64,000 nucleotides of DNA from Phyllostachys edulis (Eukaryota; Streptophyta; Magnoliopsida; Poales; Poaceae). Each line of letters opens with the position of its first letter. Position 1 is the first letter of the stretch. The notes beneath the pieces were generated by a model. The model was not told where the DNA came from, searched no databases, and saw only the letters and a program-made list of their open reading frames with translations. The position numbers and the translations under genes were made by a program. Of this stretch, positions 57,401-64,000 are shown in pieces. The stretch lies in the NCBI GenBank assembly GCA_036346405.1, contig CM070557.1:56054016-56118015 (forward strand). The letters are read 5' to 3'.

Positions 57401-59182
57401 GCAGTAGTGGAAGACGAATGGAAGTTGCTAGAATAGAACGGTAGTGCTCTAATACTATGTTAGATGGCGAGGGAAATGGAAATGGTTTGTTGTATTGCAA
57501 TAGCCCAATAGGCAATATATAGAGTACAAGGGACACAAGATTAAACTCTAGAACAATAGGGAAATACCACAAATATCCTTAGAATATCTGACTTACACTT
57601 GCTTCTTGTTTCTACAGCTGCATGCGGAGATTGTTGCAGTTTGCAATGAATCATCTGAGCTGGAGGTAGATGATGTCCTTAGGATGCAATTCCTACTTGC
57701 CACTGTATGTGAATCTGCTCGCCTTTTGCCTGCCGGACCTCTTCTCCAGCGATGTTCTCTGCAACACGGTATGCATGTTTTTTTAATAAAAAGAGAGTAA
57801 TGATACATGTGAGTAACATGCTAAGAGAATATTTGAGCAACGTTGAGCTTCAGAGCTTGTTTACTTGAATTATGAGGGCTCATTTATTATTGTGCGAAAT
57901 TGCTTACCCGGTCATTATGTTACTTTGAAAACATCCCCAATCTCCTATGATTTTTAAAAATGGAGATCTCTTTTGTTTCATCCTTATCTTGTTGTATTGA
58001 AATTTTGAAATTATGTTTTGATCCTGAGATTCCTTTATGCGTCTAACTGCAAGAGAGATCAGGTGTTATTTCTAGCATGTGTCAGTCATAGACTCATAGG
58101 TCTTTTGGATTGCCATTTGTTAGACATTATTGATCTCCTTTTGATTTCATTTTCCTTGATTGCAGATTTGACTCTCAAATCCAACATCACTATTCCAGCT
58201 GGAGCAATATTGGTTGTTCCTTTGCATCTTGTGCAAATGGATGTTTCTACGTGGGGAAATGATGCTTACCAGTTCAATCCTAGTCGTTTCCTCCAAAAGG
58301 ACATTGATCTTGGAGGTCTCTCCCTCCCTCCCTTATTTTATTTCCACTTCTATTTTGTGTCCAAGGTCACACTTTATTATGCTATAGTGCAATTAGGCAC
58401 AAGTTTTGTATTGATGGGTATTACAATTCATATTATTGAAGAGTGGATTTCATTTATTTCAAGCAAGGGTATTACTGCAACATACGTACATGATCATCAA
58501 TACTAGGAATTTATATGTGAAGTAACCTGACACATTGATCTTCTGAAGACTGCATCAAGTTCATTATGTTGGTCTATATCTGTACTTGTTCGCGCATTTG
58601 TTAGATCTTTAAAAACCTTCTGCAAGATCTGAGGGAACTGTTCCATCTATGTTAGTTTCATTTCGTATATTTTATGGAAGGGTTGAGTCTCTTCCTAATT
58701 CTTTTCTCACTCGTGTTTTCTTCTTTTACTGTAATATTAGCAGCGCAAAAGGCCTTAAACGGGATAAAGCTTTTCACCGAGTGTGATAAGACTGAATCAT
58801 TCCTTACATTTGGTTCTGGGAGTCGAGCATGTGTCGGGCAGAAGTTTGCCATCCTTGGGATCTCAATGTTGATTGCCTCTCTGCTCCGCAACTATGAGGT
58901 TAGATGCAATAATTGTTATGCATATATCTTGTTGTGGGATCACTGGGATGTACACCCACTAATTGCCTTCTTGGTTTATGTTCATATGAGCTTAATCAAT
59001 TCCGTTCAAAGTGTTAGTAGTTTCGTTTTGAAAATGTTGAGTTTATATCTTCTAATGGCGCGTGAAACTCAAACTTGCAGGTACAGCCTCATGCAGCCAA
59101 AGAAGTGGATTCGGGAATTGACAGCAACAACCTTCACCATCTTCCAAACCCAAATATTATCCTCACAAAAAGAATCATCTGA
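51489..59182 (+). CDS. Cytochrome P450
   Basis: Seven exons with GT..AG borders and consistent phases: 51489-51783, 53412-53611, 53786-54424, 57618-57768, 58166-58315, 58744-58898 and 59081-59182, giving 563 residues. A hydrophobic N-terminal segment (ALLWVALIAVTWVLL) fits an ER anchor, followed by the proline-rich hinge RLPGPPALL. The K-helix ExxR is ESAR; a PERF-like FNPSRF follows; the haem-binding loop is FGSGSRACVGQKFA with the ligand Cys. The I-helix motif reads LHGISTSAN and lacks the usual acidic residue before Thr. The P450 fold is certain, but family and substrate are not: a grass-type family such as CYP727 is only a guess. ATG context GGCCATGGCC is good. Intron 3 (3.2 kb) holds a retroelement. 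Confidence 0.9.
54731..54864 (-). repeat. 3' LTR (left copy) of the intronic copia-type element
   Basis: 134 bp, about 85-90 percent like the right copy by eye. Confidence 0.75.
55554..55576. repeat. Perfect palindrome AGATCTGGTT-ATA-AACCAGATCT
   Basis: Ten-base arms around a three-base loop, inside the intronic element. Confidence 0.9.
55818..56640 (-). pseudogene. hAT transposase relic (TTF-type/ZMYM-like), inside the intronic element
   Basis: Minus-strand fragments in several frames recall the hAT-derived zinc-finger transposase family common in plants: FVVNKVSKNCNHH and YRNDGFASSMVIAKEIASEM in the N-terminal part, and IKIIKNYLRSTMSQERLNGL in the C-terminal dimerisation region. Stops and shifts lie between them. 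It is incomplete. Confidence 0.65.
56836..57354 (-). CDS. Open frame at the 5' end of the intronic element
   Basis: A 172-codon frame opens MSSTSSSKQQSSSS, the kind of Ser/Gln-rich start seen in copia gag, about 100 bp inside the 5' LTR. It then turns Arg/Pro/Ser-rich with no recognisable domain, in GC-rich DNA that may be captured from a host gene. It could be a gag start fused to foreign sequence or a compositional artefact. Confidence 0.25.
   Translation of the reverse strand: MSSTSSSKQQSSSSIPADPPSLVQIQHHRVVSELDPGRLRHRLAFSRTDLAGSMQKGRFFKLPRRSGCRLSGPMPPPSFAPRHPRRPDDRTAPDFAASPSGYCRSSFLPRAAMAAPSPSSSASPGSSRRRPRAPSLRRLRPLRVAWASNAARSPPRRPPLRSPPRPPLSLQT
57459..57584 (-). repeat. 5' LTR (right copy) of the intronic copia-type element
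   Basis: 126 bp, followed on the minus strand by the primer-binding-site-like TAGTATTAGAGC. Confidence 0.75.
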
Positions 59183-59660
59183 AGCAGGAGTGTGACAAAA
59201 AAAATAAGTTTTGACGCATTTACCTTTTCTCTCTCTATTTTTTCCACTGGATATGATCTCTAGTTTTCTTTCCTACCGTCGTTCAACCACGCTGAAGTTT
59301 GGAAAGGTGCTACTTTGCGACGTGGAAGGATTTTTCCTCCAGATTTTTGACAGCCCCAGTGAGCTTTGTTAGACCTAGTTTGTACTAGTGTTTTGAGGCT
59401 CCCGTGGGCTGTTAAATCACCGGAGGTGTACATTGATGTCTATAAACCTATAGCTTCCCCTCTTTTTTTTTTGGCAAGTTGGTGTTTTCTCCTCCTCCCG
59501 GTGGAATGTAATGTCCGATGTATCATGCTGTCCTGTATGTTGTATCATACACAGAAGTGTGGATATACTCCTACCATATATGTATGGTCAAGTTGTTTCT
59601 TCCGCCATAATTGGTGAAAACCCCAACAGCATTACGCTTAAAAGTTTTTTGAGTTTTGCT
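59183..59660 (+). other. P450 3' UTR and flank
   Basis: T-rich DNA following the P450 stop. TGGAATGTAATGTCCGATG near 59502-59520 resembles a plant 3' end region. No gene. Confidence 0.45.
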
Positions 59661-59698
59661 GAAACATCATGTTTGATGACATATGTTGGTTCGTCGAT

Positions 59699-59800
59699 CG
59701 TCATTGGTGTGTACTGTTTATGTTTGATGAGGATATATGTCCGGTTGTTCGTCATTGGTGGGTACTGTCCATGTTTGATGAGGATATATATATTTATGCA
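59699..59800. repeat. 51 bp imperfect tandem duplication
   Basis: CGTCATTGGTGTGTACTG ... ATGTTTGATGAGGATATATG (59699-59749) is repeated from 59750 with a few changes. A diverged third TGTTTGATGA lies just upstream at 59670. Confidence 0.8.
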
Positions 59801-59824
59801 GGTGTCGTAAATACGACGGACACC

Positions 59825-60109
59825 ATGGCGGCCGAGGCTCCTCGGCGTGTGCCAGGGAACAGGCGAGCAGCAAATGCAGGGATAGAATTTTCACTGTTGC
59901 TAATATACTCGTCTGTCGCGCTGCTGCTACTCGTGGGATCCTCGTGGGTGGGACCGAACAAGCATGATGCCTTGGAATTGCTCTTTCGAGGATCCGGACT
60001 ATCTATGGTAACAGTGTTTTTATCAGTGCAACCAGTGCCTCGAAACAAAACAGCGTGGAAAACAGTATTTATTACTTTAGCAATTTTACTGTTCCCTTTG
60101 TTGCTTTAA
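59825..60109 (+). CDS. Small predicted membrane protein, unrecognised
   Basis: The frame runs from an ATG in a strong context (ACACCATGGCGG) for 94 residues. After a basic start (PRRVPGNRRAANAG) come two hydrophobic segments, EFSLLLIYSSVALLLLVGSS and a C-terminal FITLAILLFPLLL. The layout resembles small two-pass plant membrane proteins, but I recognise no family. GTCGTAAATACGAC, a short palindrome, lies just before the start. The frame is open upstream without a closer ATG. Confidence 0.4.
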   Translation: MAAEAPRRVPGNRRAANAGIEFSLLLIYSSVALLLLVGSSWVGPNKHDALELLFRGSGLSMVTVFLSVQPVPRNKTAWKTVFITLAILLFPLLL

Positions 60110-60566
60110 GCTCGATCTGACCCGTTCATTTTAGATAGTACAGTGGAGGAGATAATGCTCTAATACTAATCACGGTAGATCTTCCGTATTTTTCTCTTCA
60201 ATACAGGCTTGCAGTCAGCATGACGTTTGGATTGACCAAAAGATAGCACGCTTCTTTTGGAGAGCTAGCAACATCACTGCACTTAGGAGGGGGCACGCAT
60301 GCAGCTCGAACCTTCATTATTCGTAACCACGAGCATTGGCTTAACTTTCGACAGAATTGCACCCCTTTTTTTTATTTATAAAAAAACACCCATTAACTCT
60401 GGATTTACACTAAGGATTCCGTACAACCACCATGTGTTTTACAAAAGGAACCTTGGAATAGAAGGAAATTACAGGACAGTCTCTGAAACTGTGGTTCAAG
60501 GACTAAAAGAGAAAATAAAATTACATCCCAGTCCTTGAAATGTACCCGGCGATGATGTCGATGAGA
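60110..60566. other. Intergenic DNA without a supported gene
   Basis: A short frame after a splice-acceptor-like GCTTGCAG (about 60207-60214) encodes WIDQKIARFFWRAS, which I cannot place. Otherwise nothing. Confidence 0.4.
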
Positions 60567-60848
60567 TTTTTTTATTAAATAACCTTTTTAAAATTTTTAT
60601 TTTAAAGTTAACTCCCGGTACACTTTATTTTCAAATCTAACCCTTTTGGTCAGTGTTGTTTGGTCACACCACGACGAGCGGCGTGGCCAAAAGTGCTATT
60701 CGGCGGACTTATTCTGTGGCGTGACAACGTTGTTTTGTCACGTCATGGGTGGTGGCGTAACTATAGGGGTCAGATTTGAAAATAAAGTGTGCCGAAGTTT
60801 AATTTTAAAATAAAAATTTAAAAAATGTTAATTAATAATAAAAAAAGT
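60567..60848. mobile_element. MITE with ~80 bp terminal inverted repeats
   Basis: The left arm (60567-60643, TTTTTTATTAAATAACC ... CACTTTATTTTCAAATCT) pairs closely with the right arm (60769-60848, AGATTTGAAAATAAAGTG ... AATAATAAAAAAAG). The middle is GC-richer, with GTGGCGTGACAACG. Long AT-rich arms around a GC-rich core are familiar from grass MITEs, possibly Mutator-derived. No target-site duplication established. Confidence 0.75.
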
Positions 60849-60855
60849 TCTGTTG

Positions 60856-61245
60856 ATGGAGAAGAAGTGCAGATCGCCAAAAGCAAGAACTCCTCGTCTT
60901 GAGTGCCCACATCTAGCCACGGCTTTGCCACATGCTGTGCATTTACTAACTAAATGCACGGACAATCTACGTTGTTGCAGCAACCGGAGGAGGATGACTG
61001 ACAGGCTCAGCATGCTGACTGGTGACATTTTACTCTGTTGGGGAGAGTCAGTCGACATTGGTACGGCTGCAAAGACAAGTGTCCTGTCAACGCGCTGGAG
61101 GCACCTGCCATGGCAGCTACCTAAGCTGGACATAGATGTCGCCGAGTTCTTACGTGCCCCATGCTCCAATCCCATGGAGGCCATACACATCGACGAAGCA
61201 ATGTCGTCGTCTCTAACTAAAGCAACCAGGAGTTTAGTGATGTAA
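60856..61245 (+). pseudogene. F-box protein fragment
   Basis: The frame (130 codons, ATG at 60856, eight bases after the MITE) contains an F-box: DRLSMLTGDILL, then IGTAAKTSVLSTRWRHLPWQ and LPKLDIDVAEFL. This is the grass F-box/FBD-LRR type, which normally continues for 300 or more residues with leucine-rich repeats. Here it stops at 61243-61245. The usual LP of the F-box is LT. Family members recruit substrates to SCF ubiquitin ligases. It is probably a truncated copy; the next frame (61249-61470) shows no LRR. Confidence 0.65.
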
Positions 61246-61470
61246 ATAATGCAGGTACATACAACAAATGAACAGTCACAGATCCCCGTATATGTTTCTG
61301 GGATGCCAGCGAGCTCGCAGAATTTCAAAGAACCTGGCTGCATTTGTTCGATTGAAAGCTGTGAAATGTATCAAGAAAACGAGGTCCTGTCCTCAATGCG
61401 TAAACTGATAAACAAGTTGGAAATGCTCAAGCACGCGGCTCTCAATCCGCTGAACAAACTAAGGGCATAA

Positions 61471-62535
61471 AACACTCAGTTCAGTTCCATACACGAGTAC
61501 TGATTAGTATATAGCAGCAGCTAAGCTACGTACTGCATAGTTTCACTGAGTAGTTAGCACCCTTCTTCTGATCCCTGTATCAACATTAATCAGACCAGAA
61601 GCATCACCGAGCTAGCTGATGAGAAGGATGTATATGGCTAATGGTAATAATACTAGCAGCAGCATCAAGTTCACAAGTTGTTGCTGTACACGCTTCTTGT
61701 CCTGGTGATGCTTAATTGCTAGCAATGGAGCCGCTGGGCGTCAGGTGGGCTTCTACAGGTAGAGCTGCTCCAACGCGGAGTCCTTGTGAGCGTTGAGTCG
61801 AAGTGTGATACGAATTGAGTTTTAGTATGATACGAATTTTGTTTTCTACTCTAATTCATAAGTCTATTTTTACACGGAGTCTTCTATGTATCATTTTAAA
61901 TTCAGCCCTGTTGTCCGCGGAGTAGAGCTAGAGCTTCATCGCAGCGTAAACATCTCAATATAGTAATATTTCATTCGTTCGTCTGTAATTTTTTTCCGTA
62001 AGGGTTTTTTCACGTAAAATTTGTATCTCATATTTCTATTTTTCGGTGCATTATTTGCAACAAGTGATATCAGAGCACAGGAGGGTCGAGGAGCACTGCA
62101 TTGCTTTTGCTTTTTCTTCGAGCACCTTTCCTCTCCTTCGGCACGCGCAAGCTAAGGCATACAGTTGCTGCACATTGACATCAAATATCAGGCGTGTCGT
62201 CAAGGGGGTTCCTGTGGTGCACAGGCACTCCCAAAAAAAGTGCAAAAACTTTTAACTAGGTATACGTATGAGCAATTAGCACTTAGGCTGACCAAATTTC
62301 AGCAATTCAGCCCACTAACAACCAGAAGTACACCGCTCCTTGCTCTTGCTTCTCCTCCTCCTGACGCGGTGACACCGCCCGTCTCCTTGCTTGTCCTCCT
62401 GACTCCTCCTCTGCCAATCTACCGCCGCCGAGGACGCCGCCTCCTTGCTTCTCCTCCTCCTTCGTCAGTCCGCTCCCACAAAGTACTCATACAACTTGGA
62501 AAAGACCCCCACAGAAGAATGATTGACCAAAAATA
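61471..62535. other. Intergenic DNA with a weak inverted-repeat element
   Basis: At 61757-61935 the ends GTAGAGCTGCTCC ... GCGGA and TCCGCGGAGTAGAGCTAG are imperfect inverted repeats, and GATACGAATT recurs inside, so a degraded MITE is possible. 62165-62530 is an open but low-complexity Pro/Leu-rich frame that I do not accept as a gene. Confidence 0.3.
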
Positions 62536-63333
62536 CATGCTATGGTGGAAGCCTTTGAGTCATTTGACTTTGTTTTCAATACACACTTGATGCTTGTCAT
62601 ACTTGGATACACAGATGAGTTGTCTCAGTTTTTACAAAAGAGAGACCAATATATTATTAATGCTATGACACTTGTTAATTTGGCTAAGGATAGAATGCAA
62701 CGAATTAGGTATGATGGGTGGGAAGAATTCTTTTAAGAAAATATAACATCATTTTGCATTAAATATGGCATCAAATAAGTTCCTAAGCCGGATGGTAGAT
62801 ATATGTCTTATAGAAGATCATCACGTTTTTACCAAAAACAAACAAATGATGATAATTTTAGAAGGGAAGTGTATCTTGGCATCATTGATAATGTTCTCCA
62901 AGAGCTTGGCAATCGGTTTAACAAGGTTAATATGGAGTTGTTTGTTTACATGTCCGTTTTAAATCCTCTGAATTCATTTGCTTCTTATGACAGGGACAAA
63001 GTGCTTAGCCTTGCCAATTTTTATTCCAATGATTTTTCAAGCACGGATTTAATGAGACCTTTCCAACTTGATAACTTCATTGATGATATGCGAAGCGATG
63101 ATAGATTTAAGAGTCTAACGAATCTCGGTGAGCTTTCTACTAAGCTTGTTGAAATAAGAAAGCATGACATTTACAAGTTGGTATGCTTGTTTCTCAAATT
63201 GGTATTACTCCTATCGGTGACAATGGCGAGCGTTAAAATAATATTTTCGGTGATGAATCTTGTGAAGAACAAGTTGAGAAATAGTATGGGCGATCAGGTA
63301 TTGAATGATTGTTTAATCACCTTTATAGAGTGA
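62536..63333 (+). pseudogene. hAT transposase relic (DUF4371/TTF-type zinc-finger family)
   Basis: Frames together cover the C-terminal half of a hAT-derived transposase: TDELSQFLQKRDQYIINAM and VNLAKDRMQRIRYDGWEEF, then FRREVYLGIIDNVLQELGNR, LSLANFYSNDFS and the C-terminal dimerisation end VKNKLRNSMGDQVLNDCL. In-frame stops after EEFF and shortly after break it; from about 62803 the frame is open for 176 codons to a stop at 63331-63333. The N-terminal part and element ends are not seen. It resembles but is not the same type as the relic in P450 intron 3. Confidence 0.75.
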
Positions 63334-63658
63334 GATATCTTTTCGAATGTTAGTGATTATGATATAATCAAGTGTTTCCAAGGAATGAGATCGCATCGTG
63401 TGGTATTATGATTTTTATTAGCTATTTAGGACTCTTTTATTCATTTAAGATTTTATTTGAAGTATTTGTATTGCATTATTAACTAAGTTCGAACTATTTT
63501 GTGTAATTGTGTTGGACTTATAAAATTACATATGTGTCATACAAGTTTTTCTTTTTCATCTTTAAAGCATGCAGCTTATTACTAAATTTCTGACTCCGCC
63601 GTATCATTAGCTCATTACTGCCGTAGCAAAAAAAAGACAGAAAAGCGACCCCGGTGCC
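63334..63658. other. AT-rich spacer
   Basis: No gene or clear repeat seen between the hAT relic and the peroxidase fragment. Confidence 0.5.
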
Positions 63659-63661
63659 GCG

Positions 63662-63897
63662 CTGATGCAGCAGTGCCCGAGCGTGCCGTCGCGGGGCACC
63701 GTCCCGATGGACCCCGGCAGCGAGTTCAAGTTCGACACCAGCTACTACTCGGCCGTCAAGGCCAACCGCGGCGTGCTCCTCACGGACGCCGTGCTGCTGC
63801 AAGACGACGAGGCCGCGCGCCTCGTCACGGAGTTTCAGAACCAGGGCAAGTTCCTCGCCGCCTTCGCTGCGTCCATCGGCAGGATGGGCACCACCGG
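63662..63897 (+). pseudogene. Class III peroxidase C-terminal fragment
   Basis: A GC-rich frame encodes MQQCPSVPSRGTVPMDPGS, then FKFDTSYYSAVKANRGVLLT, DAVLLQDDEAARLVTEF and GKFLAAFAASIGRMG. This is the distal part of secretory plant peroxidases. Everything upstream (haem and Ca sites) is missing, and after RMG the match stops before the final disulfide region. GC content jumps sharply from the AT-rich flanks, so the piece looks transposed or left from a deleted gene. Confidence 0.8.
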
Positions 63898-64000
63898 CAA
63901 ACGTTGGCCAACACTGAATGTATTCTTTAGAGTTAATAGCCGGATTCATGTACTAATTAATCTTTTTGAAACGAAATGTACTAATTAATCAACAAACAAA
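63898..64000. other. AT-rich end of the window
   Basis: Nothing supported; TACTAATTAAT occurs twice. Confidence 0.5.

Larger units (their letters stand above)
54731..57584 (-). mobile_element. Rearranged short-LTR copia-type element in P450 intron 3
   Basis: Direct repeats of 134 and 126 bp (54731-54864 and 57459-57584) open TGTTAGATGG and share TTGCAATAGCC and GGCAATATATAGAGTACAAG. On the minus strand the internal side of the right copy reads TAGTATTAGAGCACT, a mutated initiator-Met primer site. The internal side of the left copy is a purine tract (GAGGGGGGCGGAGG). Flanks TCTCT and TATCT are a one-mismatch duplication. The 2.6 kb interior has no copia pol; it holds a hAT transposase relic and GC-rich DNA, so the element is a chimeric non-autonomous derivative. 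Confidence 0.75.

Noticed and set aside
61249..61470. 73-codon frame after the F-box fragment
   Set aside because: Possible splice acceptor before it, but no LRR or FBD signal and no family recognised; could still be a fragment.
62165..62590. 141-codon frame left of the hAT relic
   Set aside because: Pro/Ser/Leu-rich low-complexity product; no homology recognised.

Overview
The window is plant nuclear DNA from a grass (Poaceae, probably panicoid). The evidence is GC-rich first exons followed by AT-rich introns with GT..AG borders, grass-type LTR retrotransposons (SIRE, Reina, Tekay and Tat lineages), many MITEs and intact plant housekeeping genes. The species is not determinable from sequence alone. 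There are no prokaryotic operons, CRISPR arrays or RNA genes that I could support.

Layout. 1-1202: terminal part of a minus-strand SIRE/Maximus-like copia LTR. 1203-9215: a decayed Reina-like chromovirus whose 3' LTR is split by a 4.6 kb inverted-repeat element (4455-9040) with long arms and inward-facing TATA boxes. 9216-11990: intergenic DNA, with a possible orphan last exon at 9814-9875. 11992-14308 (+): an intact membrane-anchored sulfotransferase gene. 14652-15242: a non-autonomous hAT element with an 8 bp target-site duplication (TSD). 15668-20261 (-): an intact 924-residue SYF1 (XAB2-like) splicing factor gene, convergent with the sulfotransferase gene. 20262-23018: intergenic DNA with MITEs.

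23024-51109 is one 28 kb transposon nest. A Tat-lineage Ty3/gypsy element (TSD CATAT) was interrupted twice by a Tekay-like family with LTRs of about 3.7 kb. Solo LTR A lies in the protease region (25141-41373). It is itself split by a complete 12.4 kb element B (25769-38209, TSD CCAGA). Solo LTR C (44453-48197, reversed) lies in the integrase region. The Tekay-like LTRs are packed with the heptamer GACCTCC and carry palindromes made from it. Between pol and the 3' LTR of the Tat element is a tandem array (49085-50045) whose units each hold two small hairpins.

51489-59182 (+): a seven-exon cytochrome P450 gene that starts 380 bp downstream of the Tat 3' LTR. Its third intron contains a rearranged copia-type element. 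59183-64000: P450 3' flank, a small predicted membrane protein ORF, a long-TIR MITE, an F-box fragment, a hAT transposase relic and a class III peroxidase fragment.

Three genes look intact: sulfotransferase, SYF1 and P450. They have no evident shared pathway. Most other coding signal is transposon debris. Exon coordinates come from reading splice sites and frames by eye.
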